Below, in pieces: positions 1-9,559 of a stretch of 64,000 bases of DNA. A model generated the notes under the pieces. That model searched no databases. It saw only the letters and a program-made list of their open reading frames with translations, and was not told where the DNA came from. Source of the DNA: Burkholderiales bacterium (GTDB taxonomy: Bacteria > Pseudomonadota > Gammaproteobacteria > Burkholderiales > JAEUOS01); NCBI GenBank assembly GCA_016790635.1, contig JAEUOR010000088.1, positions 46,984 to 110,983 on the forward strand, in the 5' to 3' direction. A program made the translations under genes and the position numbers. Every line of letters starts with the position of its first letter. Positions within the stretch are counted from its first letter, which is position 1.

Positions 1-105
1 CCGGCCGGGCTCGCCTGCTGGACTGCATTGTCGCAGCGATGCGTGTGCGTCACGCAGGCCTGACACAATGTGACGCCTGCGCAAGCCATACCCTAGGAGA
101 CAAGC

Positions 106-867
106 ATGACCGGAACCTGCCTGATCACCGGCGGCGCACGCGGCATCGGCCGGGCCACCGCGCTGGCCGCCGCGCGCGACGGCTGGGACGTCGCCATCAA
201 CTACCGCGAGCGCGCCGACGCGGCCAAGGCCGTGGTCGCGGAGGTACAGGCGCTCGGCCGCAGGGCCGTGGCGATCCAGGCGGATATCGCGCTCGAGGTC
301 GACATCCTGCGGCTATTCAGCTGCGTCGAGTCCGACCTCGGGCCGCTCCGCGGCCTGGTCAACTCGGCCGGCATCGCGCTCGGCAGCCGCGTCGCGGCGC
401 TCGATGCGGCCGCACTGGGTCGCATGATGCAGGTCAACGTGATCGGGTTGATGCTTTGCTGCCGCGAAGCCGCGCGGCGCATGTCGACCGCGCACGGTGG
501 GCGCGGCGGTTCGGTGGTCAACATCTCATCGATGGCGGCGACCATCGGCGGGCGCAGCGGTGCTTCGACCTACGCCGCTTCCAAGGGCGCGGTCGACGTC
601 TTCACCAGCGGCTTCGCCAAGGAGGTCGCGGCCGAAGGCATACGCGTCAACGTGGTGCGCCCGGGGGTCACCGATACCGACATAATCGCCGGCTCGCACG
701 GCGGTCCCCGGCGCGCCGAGATCGAGGCGACGATCCCGATGAAGCGCTTCGCCAGCCCCGCCGAGGTTGCCGAGGCGGTCGTATGGCTGCTTTCCGACAA
801 GGCCTCGTTCGTGACCGGCACGCACCTGAACGCAGGCGGCGGCGGCTTCCTGGTCGGCGCCGGCTGA
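106..867 (+). CDS. Short-chain dehydrogenase/reductase (SDR)
   Basis: This is a classical NAD(P)-dependent SDR of 253 residues, the usual length for the family. It shows the nucleotide-binding TGGARGIG motif at residues 8-15, NSAG at 86-89, Asn111, and the catalytic Ser (about 141-142), Tyr156 and Lys160 in YAASK. The ATG at 106 follows an AGGAGA ribosome-binding site. It most resembles FabG or glucose-1-dehydrogenase-like reductases of unknown substrate. It is the first of four rightward genes with an alcohol dehydrogenase, ferredoxin and P450, so oxidation of a hydroxylated intermediate is plausible. That role is inference; only the fold and cofactor motif are seen. Confidence 0.9.
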   Translation: MTGTCLITGGARGIGRATALAAARDGWDVAINYRERADAAKAVVAEVQALGRRAVAIQADIALEVDILRLFSCVESDLGPLRGLVNSAGIALGSRVAALDAAALGRMMQVNVIGLMLCCREAARRMSTAHGGRGGSVVNISSMAATIGGRSGASTYAASKGAVDVFTSGFAKEVAAEGIRVNVVRPGVTDTDIIAGSHGGPRRAEIEATIPMKRFASPAEVAEAVVWLLSDKASFVTGTHLNAGGGGFLVGAG

Positions 868-1031
868 CCAGCCTGTGCCGTGCGAAAGCGCAAACAATAG
901 AATGGCGTTCCCATTGATTGCCTGGCGGCCGATGCGCCGAGCCCCCAAGGCGCGACGCGCCGCTTGAAGCACCGACCGGCAAACCACACGCTTCCCGCCC
1001 GCGCACTTCGGCAATCCATCAAGGAGACCCC

Positions 1032-2117
1032 ATGAAAGCAGCCGTCCTGCACGCCGCCCATCAGCCGCTGACCATCGAGGAAGTCAGCATCGACAAGCCG
1101 CGCGGCAGCGAGGTGCTGGTGCGCACCGCCGTGGCAGGCCTGTGTCACAGCGACCTGCACTTCATCGAGGGTTCCTACCCGGTGCCGATGCCGGTGGTGC
1201 TGGGCCACGAGGCGGCGGGCATTGTCGAGGCGGTGGGCGAGAACGTCAGTTACTTGAAGCCCGGCGACCACGTGATCAGTTGCCTGTCCGTTTTCTGCGG
1301 CCACTGCGAGTTCTGCACCAGCGGCCACCCGTCGATCTGCCAGACGCCCGAGGTCAAGATGCCGCCGGGCGCGGCCCGGCGACTCAAGTGGAAGGGCGAG
1401 CACTTGAACCAGATGTTCAACCTGTCGGCGTTCGCCGAGCAGATGCTCGTGCACGAGCACGCGCTGGTCAAGGTCCGCTCGGACATGCCGCTCGACCTGG
1501 CGGCACTGATCGGCTGCGGCGTGATCACCGGCTTCGGCGCCGTGGCTCATACCGCGAGGGTGGAACCAGGCTCCTCGGTGGCCGTATTCGGCGCCGGCGG
1601 CATCGGGCTGTCGACCATCAACGCGGCGCACATCGCAGGCGCCGGTCGCATCATCGTCATCGACAAGGACCCGTCCAAGGAGGCGCTCTCAAGACTTTTC
1701 GGCGCCACCGACTTCATCGACGCGAACACGCCGGACGTGGTCAAGCAGATCATGGCGTTGACCTCGGGCGGAGTCCACTACGCCTTCGAGTGCATCGGCC
1801 TCAAGATCACGGCGGAGCAGTCGTTCTCTTGCCTGCGTTCGGGCGGCACGGCCACCATCATCGGCATGATCCCGGTCGGCACCAAGATCGAGTTGCACGG
1901 CGTGGACTTCCTGCGCGAGCGCCGCATCCAGGGCAGCCTGATGGGGTCGAACCGCTTTCGCACCGACATGCCGCGCTTGGTCGAGTTCTACATGCAGGGC
2001 CGCCTGCACTTGAAAGAGATGGTCTCGGGCCGCCTCAAGCTCGATCAGATCAACGAAGGGTTTGCTGATCTGAAGAAGGGCGGCATCGCCCGCAACGTCA
2101 TCATGTTCGATCACTAA
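1032..2117 (+). CDS. Zinc-dependent alcohol dehydrogenase
   Basis: This is a medium-chain zinc alcohol dehydrogenase of 361 residues. Catalytic zinc ligands are visible as Cys38, His59 (in GHE) and Cys162. Structural zinc ligands are Cys89, Cys92, Cys95 and Cys103. The Rossmann motif GAGGIG lies at 188-193, and Asp211 at the end of the second strand favours NAD. An AAGGAG site just ahead of the ATG at 1032 decides the start; the reading frame is open further upstream. It resembles class III or aryl/benzyl alcohol dehydrogenases. Lying just before a ferredoxin and a P450, it probably oxidises the alcohol the P450 makes, but the substrate cannot be read from sequence. Confidence 0.88.
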   Translation: MKAAVLHAAHQPLTIEEVSIDKPRGSEVLVRTAVAGLCHSDLHFIEGSYPVPMPVVLGHEAAGIVEAVGENVSYLKPGDHVISCLSVFCGHCEFCTSGHPSICQTPEVKMPPGAARRLKWKGEHLNQMFNLSAFAEQMLVHEHALVKVRSDMPLDLAALIGCGVITGFGAVAHTARVEPGSSVAVFGAGGIGLSTINAAHIAGAGRIIVIDKDPSKEALSRLFGATDFIDANTPDVVKQIMALTSGGVHYAFECIGLKITAEQSFSCLRSGGTATIIGMIPVGTKIELHGVDFLRERRIQGSLMGSNRFRTDMPRLVEFYMQGRLHLKEMVSGRLKLDQINEGFADLKKGGIARNVIMFDH

Positions 2118-2176
2118 GACCAGCGCGAGCCGAAGGCTCGCCACCCCTATCGCAACACAACCGGAGAATTTGAAAC

Positions 2177-2497
2177 ATGCCCAAGGTAACCTTCATCGCC
2201 CATGACGGCAAGCGCAGCGAAGTGGAGGCCAAGAGCGGCGAGTCGCTGATGCTCGCCGCCGTCCTCAACAAGGTGGCCGGCATCGACGCCGACTGTGGCG
2301 GCCAGTGCGCCTGCGCGACCTGCCATGTCTTCATCGAGCCTCCGTGGTCGGCGCTGATGCCGCCGATCGCGGACAACGAGGAGGAGATGCTGAACTTCAC
2401 CGCCGAGCGCAAGGAGTACTCGAGGCTTGCCTGCCAGATCCCGATCACTGACGCGCTGGATGGACTGACCGTTTCGATGCCCGACGGCCAACACTGA
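2177..2497 (+). CDS. [2Fe-2S] ferredoxin, P450 redox partner
   Basis: This is a small adrenodoxin/putidaredoxin-type ferredoxin of 106 residues. The cluster ligands fit the vertebrate-type C-x5-C-x2-C...C pattern at Cys40, Cys46, Cys49 and Cys86. An extra Cys at 44 lies inside the loop. The gene sits 21 nt upstream of the P450 and is almost certainly its electron donor. No matching FAD ferredoxin reductase is present in the window, so the reductase must be encoded upstream or elsewhere. The start is supported by a GGAG site about 10 nt before the ATG. Confidence 0.93.
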   Translation: MPKVTFIAHDGKRSEVEAKSGESLMLAAVLNKVAGIDADCGGQCACATCHVFIEPPWSALMPPIADNEEEMLNFTAERKEYSRLACQIPITDALDGLTVSMPDGQH

Positions 2498-2518
2498 AAA
2501 ACATTCGGAGACAAGCCC

Positions 2519-3793
2519 ATGAGCACCGCCACCGCGAACCCGACGGACGCGCGTCAACGCGCGTATTCCCTGCCGCTCGAGTCCCTCGACCCCAGCGACC
2601 CGGCGCTGTTCGTCGATGACAGCGTCGTCCACTACTTCGAGCGCCTGCGCCGCGAGGACCCGGTGCATCGCACGCACAGCCCCAACCCGATCTTCGGCGA
2701 TTTCTGGTCGATCACGAAGTACAACGACATCATGGCGGTCGACACCAACCACCATGTTTTCTCCTCGGACTGGTCGCAGGGCGGCATCACCATCGGCGAC
2801 CGGCCGATCAACGAGCGCTTCCAGATGTTCATCGCGATGGACCCGCCCAAGCACGACGTACAGCGCAAGGCGGTCAGCCCCATCGTCGCGCCCGGCAACC
2901 TGGCCAACATGGAAGCGCTGATCCGCGAACGCACCCGCTTTGTGCTCGACGGTCTGCCGCGCAACGAAACCTTCAACTGGGTCGAAAAGGTGTCGGTCGA
3001 ACTGACCACGTTGATGCTCGCCACGCTGTTCGACTTCCCGCTCGAGGATCGCCGGCTCCTGACCTACTGGTCGGACGTGGCCACCGCCGTGCCCGAGGTA
3101 CTGGTCGGCGTGGCCGACCCGGAGCTGGCGGCCAAGAAGCGGCTCCAGGAAATGGGCAAGATGGCCGAGTACATGACGCGGCTGTGGAACGAACGCGTCA
3201 ACGCTGCGCCGAAGACCGACCTGATCTCGATGCTGGCGCACAACCCGGCGACACGCAACATGGGGCCGGTCGAGTTCATGGGCAATTGCGTGCTCCTGAT
3301 CGTGGGCGGCAACGACACCACGCGCAATTCGATGAGCGGCAGCCTCCTGGCCATGAGCCGCCACCCCGAAGAGTGGGCCAAGCTGCGCGCCAACCCGGCC
3401 CTGGTCGACAGCATGGTGCCGGAGATCATCCGCTGGCAGACGCCGCTGGCGCACATGCGCCGCACCGCGCTGGCCGACACGGAACTTAACGGCAAGAAGA
3501 TCAGGAAGGGCGACAAGGTCGTGATGTGGTACCTGTCCGGCAACCGCGACGAGAGCGTCATCGATCAGCCCGAGCGCTTCATCATCGACCGGCCGCGGCC
3601 GCGCCAGCACATGGCCTTCGGCTTCGGCATCCACCGCTGCGTGGGCAATCGCCTCGCGGAATTGCAGCTCAAGATCCTGTGGGAGGAGATCCTCGCGCGC
3701 TTCCCGGTGATCGAGGTGGTGGGTGAGCCGGTACGCGTGCGCAACAATTTCGTGCGCGGCTATTCGGAGTTGCCAGTGCGCATCCCGGGCTGA
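2519..3793 (+). CDS. Cytochrome P450, CYP153-like
   Basis: This is a soluble bacterial P450 of 424 residues with all core motifs. The I-helix oxygen-binding GGNDTT is at 263-268, the K-helix ExxR is at Glu302-Arg305, and the heme-binding loop FGFGIHRCVGNRLAE has the thiolate ligand Cys374. The GGNDTTRNSM and FGIHRCVGNRLAE wording is typical of the CYP153 family of terminal alkane/aryl-alkyl hydroxylases, though related terpene hydroxylases share much of it. With the ferredoxin and alcohol dehydrogenase just upstream it forms a hydroxylation-oxidation unit. Because the neighbouring genes degrade benzoate, an alkylated aromatic or cyclic substrate is possible, but this is inference. Confidence 0.88.
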   Translation: MSTATANPTDARQRAYSLPLESLDPSDPALFVDDSVVHYFERLRREDPVHRTHSPNPIFGDFWSITKYNDIMAVDTNHHVFSSDWSQGGITIGDRPINERFQMFIAMDPPKHDVQRKAVSPIVAPGNLANMEALIRERTRFVLDGLPRNETFNWVEKVSVELTTLMLATLFDFPLEDRRLLTYWSDVATAVPEVLVGVADPELAAKKRLQEMGKMAEYMTRLWNERVNAAPKTDLISMLAHNPATRNMGPVEFMGNCVLLIVGGNDTTRNSMSGSLLAMSRHPEEWAKLRANPALVDSMVPEIIRWQTPLAHMRRTALADTELNGKKIRKGDKVVMWYLSGNRDESVIDQPERFIIDRPRPRQHMAFGFGIHRCVGNRLAELQLKILWEEILARFPVIEVVGEPVRVRNNFVRGYSELPVRIPG

Positions 3794-3826
3794 AGCCCCG
3801 CTCGACGTTCCCTGTGCTGAAGCGGT

Positions 3827-3843
3827 CCGCACGACGCGTGCGG
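3827..3843. terminator. Inverted repeat between convergent P450 and boxA
   Basis: A perfect 7-bp stem (CCGCACG/CGTGCGG) with a 3-nt loop lies between the ends of the P450 and boxA genes. There is no T-run on either side, so it is only a weak candidate for a bidirectional terminator. Confidence 0.35.
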
Positions 3844-3880
3844 GCCGCTGCCCGGTCTCGCGGGATTTGCATGTCCCGGG

Positions 3881-5188
3881 TCAGTAGGTCTCCAGGTGCA
3901 GCCTGCCCTGCGCCTTCAGTTCGGCGCCGGTTTGCTCCCAGTCCAGGCCGGTCTCGCGCGCCACGTCGCGCAGCGCCAGCACCACGCCTTCTTCCATGGC
4001 CTTCAGGCCGCAGACGTAGAAATAGGTGTTGGGATCGGCCAGGAGCGGCCCCACATCGGCGGCGCGCTCCCGCAACAGGTCCTGCACATAGCGCTTCGGG
4101 CTGCCTGGAGTGCGCGAGAACGCGAAATTGATGTCAATGAAGTCCTTGGGCAGGTTCTGCAGCGGGCCAAAGTAGGGCAGGTCTTCCTTGGTGCGTGCGC
4201 CGAAGAAGAGCATCAGCTTGCCGCCTTCGAACTTGCCGGACTGACGCAGGCGCCGGCGCCATTCGGTCATGGCCCGCATGGGCGCACTGCCGGTGCCGGT
4301 GCAGATCATGACGATGTTGGACCGGGGGTGATTGGGCATCAGGAACGACGCGCCAAAGGGCCCGATGACTTCCACCTTGGCGCCGATGCTCAGGTCGCAC
4401 ATGTAGTTGGACGCCACGCCGCGCACCGGCTTTCCGGAGTAATCCTCGAGCACGCGCTTGATGGTCAGCGAGACGTTGTTGTAGCCGGGCCGCTCGCCAT
4501 TGCGCGGGCTGGCGATCGAATACTGGCGCGCGTGATGCGGCCGGCCATTCGCATCCGCGCCCGGCGGCAGGACGCCGATGGACTGGCCTTCCAGCACCGG
4601 GAACGGCATGGCGCCGAAGTCGAGCACGATGTGATGCGTGTCGTATTCGCGCCCGACTTCGGTGACGCGCACGTTGCCGGTGACAGTCGCGGTGATGGTC
4701 TTGGTTGCCGCCTTGGGGCCGTACAGGTTGGTGTAGGCGTGCGCGGCCGACCAGGGCGGCAAGGTCGCACCGAAGGAGGCGGATTGCGTCGACTCCACGG
4801 CGCTGCCGGCCGACGCGTTGGCCGGAGCGGCGGCAGCAGCGGTCGCCGGTGCGGCAACCGATGTCGCGGTGTCTGCCGCGTCACCCGCACCGAACTCGGC
4901 CAACTGCGCCGCGCTCAGTTCGGCGGGCAGTTCGTCCCAGCCCAACTGGGCCTCGATCGTGTAGGCCTGCACCCGCGGCATGGACCGCCAGTTGTCGATC
5001 GAACCGGTCGGACAGGGCGAGATGCAGTCCATGCACAGGTTGCACTTGGACGCATCGACCACGTAGTTGCGCGAGTCGTGCGTGATCGCCTGCACCGGGC
5101 AGATCGACTCGCAGGTGTTGCAGCGAATGCATATCTCCGGGTCGATCAGGTGCTGCTTGATCAGCGCGCCTTCGGTCGGTGCGTTCAT
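3881..5188 (-). CDS. boxA: Benzoyl-CoA 2,3-epoxidase, reductase subunit BoxA
   Basis: BoxA passes electrons from NADPH to the BoxB epoxidase in aerobic benzoyl-CoA degradation. The 435-residue protein has an N-terminal bacterial ferredoxin domain with two [4Fe-4S] motifs (Cys20, 23, 26, 30 and Cys49, 52, 55, 59), then an Ala-rich linker at about 95-150, then an FNR-type FAD/NADPH domain with RQYSIASP for FAD and a GTGSAPMRAM nucleotide loop. The domain order matches known BoxA. It is the last gene of boxR-boxC-boxB-boxA, 78 nt after boxB, and should be transcribed from the promoter upstream of boxC. The start is an ATG at 5188. Confidence 0.96.
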   Translation of the reverse strand: MNAPTEGALIKQHLIDPEICIRCNTCESICPVQAITHDSRNYVVDASKCNLCMDCISPCPTGSIDNWRSMPRVQAYTIEAQLGWDELPAELSAAQLAEFGAGDAADTATSVAAPATAAAAAPANASAGSAVESTQSASFGATLPPWSAAHAYTNLYGPKAATKTITATVTGNVRVTEVGREYDTHHIVLDFGAMPFPVLEGQSIGVLPPGADANGRPHHARQYSIASPRNGERPGYNNVSLTIKRVLEDYSGKPVRGVASNYMCDLSIGAKVEVIGPFGASFLMPNHPRSNIVMICTGTGSAPMRAMTEWRRRLRQSGKFEGGKLMLFFGARTKEDLPYFGPLQNLPKDFIDINFAFSRTPGSPKRYVQDLLRERAADVGPLLADPNTYFYVCGLKAMEEGVVLALRDVARETGLDWEQTGAELKAQGRLHLETY

Positions 5189-5266
5189 TCTCTGGTCCTG
5201 CCTCCTGTCATGGGGTCCGTGCGTGCCGCCCCCGGCGCTTCAGCGCCGGGCCGGCAGTACTGTCGA

Positions 5267-6694
<1,428 letters not shown>

Positions 6695-6737
6695 GTTGCT
6701 GCTCCTGAATGAAACGCGGTTTACGTGCCGGTCGGTG

Positions 6738-8396
6738 TTAGACCCGATTCCAGTCGAACTGGGCGCGATCGCCCTTGCCGAAGACCTTGAGGGCGCCCTT
6801 CTCGCCCACGGCGTTGGGGCGCTGGAAAATCCAGTTCTGCCACGCGGTGAGACGGCCGAAGACGCGGGTGAACATGTTCTCGGGGCCGTTGAAGCGCAGG
6901 TTTGCCTCCATGCCGGTCAGCGCATCGGGCGACATCGCGGAGCGTTCTTCGAGCGCGATGCGGATCTCGTCGGCCCAGTCGATGTCGTCGGGGTTGGCGG
7001 TGATCAGTCCGAGCGAGAGCGCGGCATCGGCGTCCAGCGGCTGGCCGGCCCGCGCGCGCACGGCGTCGAGTGCGCTCGCCTCGTCGTAAAAGCGGCGCCC
7101 CAGGCGCGTCTGGCCGGTCACCATCGGATAGAACCCGAAATTGGCATCCGAGACGGTAATACTGGGCGCCTTGTCGGCTGCGTCGGGTAGCGCCAGTTGA
7201 TAGCTACGGTCACAGGCCAGGGATAGCTCGAAGAAGGTGCCGGCAAAGCAGGAGCCTTCATCGATGAGCGCGAACAGGCTGCGCGACGAAACATCCAGGC
7301 GACTGAACGTGCGGCGCAAATAGCCGATGGTCTCGCGCACCAGCCAGTGATCCTTGTGCCCCGTAAGCGCGGCATCCATCGCGAGCACGGCCGCGGCGTC
7401 GCCCTCGGTGCGCAGGAGCCAGGTGCCGATGTCGAGCTCGTTGGTGCGCATACAGAGAATCGCATCCTCCAGCTCACGCGCCAGGGCCAACGGGTACCAG
7501 CCGGCGCCAGCGGCCTCGATGGAGGAGATGTCGGCTTGCACCGGCGAAGTCGGCGCGCTGACGGTGAAAGTCGCGATGCGCCTGGCGCGATCGATTTCGA
7601 CCCGCACGTTGGTATAGGTGAGACTGTCCGGCCCCTCGGTGCGCGCAAGCGGAGTCAGGATCACTCCCTTGGCCGCGGCCGGACGATCACTCTTCTCGGC
7701 CAGTTCGAGCGCGCGCTGCCTGACGGTTTGTGCGAACACCGCCGGCTTGGCGATCTCATCGACCAGGCGCCAGTCCTTGGCTTTCTTGCCACGCACGCCT
7801 TCGGTGGTCGTGCAGAAAATGTCGGCGAGGTCGTGGCGCACGTGGCGCTTGTCGGTGACGCGCGTAAGGCCGCCGGTGCCCGGAAGCACGCCCAGCAACG
7901 GCACCTCGGGCAGGCTGACCGCCGAGGAGCGGTCATCGACAAGGATGATCTCGTCGCAGGCCAGCGCCAGCTCGTAGCCGCCGCCCGCGCATGCACCGTT
8001 CACGGCCGCCAAGAACTTGAGCCCGCTGTACCTGGAAGAGTCTTCCAGGCCATTGCGCGTCTCGTTGGTGAACTTGCAGAAGTTCACTTTCCAGCCATGG
8101 CTGGAGGTACCGAGCATGTAGATGTTGGCGCCCGAACAAAACACCTTGTCCTTTGCGCTGGTGATGATGACGGTGCGCACTTCCGGGTGCTCGAAGCGGA
8201 TGCGGTTGAGTGCGTCGTTGAGCTCGATGTCGACACCGAGGTCGTAGCTGTTGAGCTTGAGCTTGTAGCCGGGCGCCAGCCCGCCGTTCTCGTCAAAGTC
8301 CGCCGACAGGGTGGCGATGGCGCCGTCGAAGGAAAGCTTCCAGTGCTTGTATCGGGACGGATCGGTCCGGTAATCAACGGTCTGTGGGGCGTTCAA
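6738..8396 (-). CDS. boxC: Benzoyl-CoA-dihydrodiol lyase BoxC
   Basis: BoxC hydrolytically opens the ring of 2,3-epoxybenzoyl-CoA to give 3,4-dehydroadipyl-CoA semialdehyde and formate. At 552 residues it has two crotonase-fold domains, as in known BoxC; the first contains the CoA/oxyanion segment NGACAGGGYELALACDE. The most N-terminal start that fits family members is a TTG at 8396, preceded by a strong AGGAGAGG site. No ATG lies nearby in frame. It is first in the boxCBA transcript and has a near-consensus promoter just upstream (8433-8461). TTG initiation may hold down translation of the first gene. Confidence 0.95.
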   Translation of the reverse strand: MNAPQTVDYRTDPSRYKHWKLSFDGAIATLSADFDENGGLAPGYKLKLNSYDLGVDIELNDALNRIRFEHPEVRTVIITSAKDKVFCSGANIYMLGTSSHGWKVNFCKFTNETRNGLEDSSRYSGLKFLAAVNGACAGGGYELALACDEIILVDDRSSAVSLPEVPLLGVLPGTGGLTRVTDKRHVRHDLADIFCTTTEGVRGKKAKDWRLVDEIAKPAVFAQTVRQRALELAEKSDRPAAAKGVILTPLARTEGPDSLTYTNVRVEIDRARRIATFTVSAPTSPVQADISSIEAAGAGWYPLALARELEDAILCMRTNELDIGTWLLRTEGDAAAVLAMDAALTGHKDHWLVRETIGYLRRTFSRLDVSSRSLFALIDEGSCFAGTFFELSLACDRSYQLALPDAADKAPSITVSDANFGFYPMVTGQTRLGRRFYDEASALDAVRARAGQPLDADAALSLGLITANPDDIDWADEIRIALEERSAMSPDALTGMEANLRFNGPENMFTRVFGRLTAWQNWIFQRPNAVGEKGALKVFGKGDRAQFDWNRV

Positions 8397-8425
8397 GAGG
8401 CCTCTCCTGGCGGGTTTTCTGGCAA

Positions 8426-8475
8426 TGCATGCATAATATTTCCTATATTACGCGGTGTCAAGCAATTTACTGCAT
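8426..8475 (-). promoter_or_regulatory. boxCBA promoter with BoxR-type TGCA sites
   Basis: On the minus strand a -35 TTGACA (8461-8456) and a -10 TATTAT (8438-8433) are separated by exactly 17 nt, close to the sigma-70 consensus. TGCA half-sites flank it: one at 8471-8474 paired with TGCT (minus reading) in the TGCA-N6-TGCT pattern just upstream of -35, and a TGCATGCA at 8426-8433 at the expected transcription start. BoxR-family repressors are known to recognise TGCA repeats, so this is the probable operator. The 21 bp at 8455-8475 match the bclA promoter at 19 positions. Confidence 0.82.
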
Positions 8476-8527
8476 GTCTGTGGCGGGCCCTGTGCATTGG
8501 GCCTCACCTGTCCCCCCGCGCGCGGTA

Positions 8528-9559
8528 TCAGTCAGGCAGCTTGAGGGCGCCGCGCGCCACGGCGCGCACGATGCCGAACGACTCCGCGAGCGGCTGGGCG
8601 CTGGTATTGACGACAAAATCGGCCTTGGAATAAAAGGCCGCGCGGCCTGCCAGGATGCGCTTCAGGTCTTCCATCGCTTCCGCGCTCGCGGCCATCGGGC
8701 GCAAGTCACCCTGCGCGGCCACACGCTGCATGTGGTCTTCCGGCAAGGCCTGCAGCCAGATCGTGGTGCAGTGCGCCAGGAGGAGATTGAACGTGGCGGC
8801 ATCCGAGACCAGGCCGCCGGGTATGGCCAGCACAGCCTCGCCGTGCAACTGGATCGCCTCCTCGAGCGCACGCCGCTCGTAGCGGCGGTAGGCGTTCTGA
8901 CCGTACAGCGCCTGGATCTCGGCGACCGTGCAGCCGGCGAACTTCTCGATCTCCCGCGACAGTTCGACGAAGGCAAAACCGAGGTCATCGGCCAGCATCT
9001 GCCCGAGTGTCGACTTGCCCGCGCCGCGCAGGCCGATCAGGGCGATGCGGGGACTTTTCGCCGGATTGCCGCCGCCGGTGCCGAACAGTTCGCCGACCGC
9101 GACGCGCGCGCGTCGCAATGCGGCCTCGTCGCGATGCTCGAGCAATTCGCGCAAGAGAAGCCACTCGGGCGAGGAGGTCGTGACATCTCCGGTGAGTTCG
9201 GCGAGCGAACAATGCAGCGCCTCCGCGACCTGCACAAGCACGATGATCGACGCGTTGCCGGTGCCGTATTCGAGGTTTGCCCAATGGCGCTCGGAAATGT
9301 GCGCGGATTGCGCGGCCGCCCTGCGTGTCATGCCGCGACGTGCGCGCAGGTCGCGCACTCGCTCACCCAAGGCGACCAGGAATGGATGCTTGCCACCCGC
9401 CGAACCGGCGGCGCCGGCCGCCGCCCGCGCAACCGGCGCCGCGCGAGGTGCGGCGACCTGGCCCACCGCGCGACGCGGGCCCGACAGCGATCGCCCTGCG
9501 GCCTTGGCACTTCGACCAGAGGTTCGACGCGACGCGCGCTCAGGCGCCGGCTTATGCAT
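8528..9559 (-). CDS. boxR: BoxR-type repressor: XRE HTH fused to shikimate kinase-like domain
   Basis: This is a regulator of the BzdR/BoxR family, which senses benzoyl-CoA. The N-terminal 55 residues are Ala/Arg-rich and probably disordered. An XRE helix-turn-helix follows at about 65-125 (VRDLRARRGMTRRAAAQ, then ISERHWANLE). A shikimate kinase-like effector domain with Walker A GLRGAGKST lies at about 176-184. It is transcribed toward boxCBA and away from the benzoate-CoA ligase gene. The start is uncertain: ATGs lie at 9574 and 9559, and a TATAAT overlaps the second. The kinase domain is thought to bind CoA esters rather than phosphorylate shikimate in known members. Without benzoyl-CoA it should repress both flanking promoters. 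Confidence 0.93.
   Translation of the reverse strand: MHKPAPERASRRTSGRSAKAAGRSLSGPRRAVGQVAAPRAAPVARAAAGAAGSAGGKHPFLVALGERVRDLRARRGMTRRAAAQSAHISERHWANLEYGTGNASIIVLVQVAEALHCSLAELTGDVTTSSPEWLLLRELLEHRDEAALRRARVAVGELFGTGGGNPAKSPRIALIGLRGAGKSTLGQMLADDLGFAFVELSREIEKFAGCTVAEIQALYGQNAYRRYERRALEEAIQLHGEAVLAIPGGLVSDAATFNLLLAHCTTIWLQALPEDHMQRVAAQGDLRPMAASAEAMEDLKRILAGRAAFYSKADFVVNTSAQPLAESFGIVRAVARGALKLPD

Noticed and set aside
1..105. A coding start before the SDR (from base 39)
   Set aside because: The alternative frame from 39 is out of phase with the SDR, which has a good ribosome-binding site and motif-complete product from 106.
2147..3832. A 561-codon open frame opposite the ferredoxin and P450
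   Set aside because: The plus-strand genes have full catalytic motifs; the minus frame shows only low-complexity basic and His-rich sequence.
8528..9559. A second shikimate kinase
   Set aside because: The kinase-like domain is fused to a helix-turn-helix and lies in the box cluster, which identifies BoxR; the true aroK is at 29760-30302.
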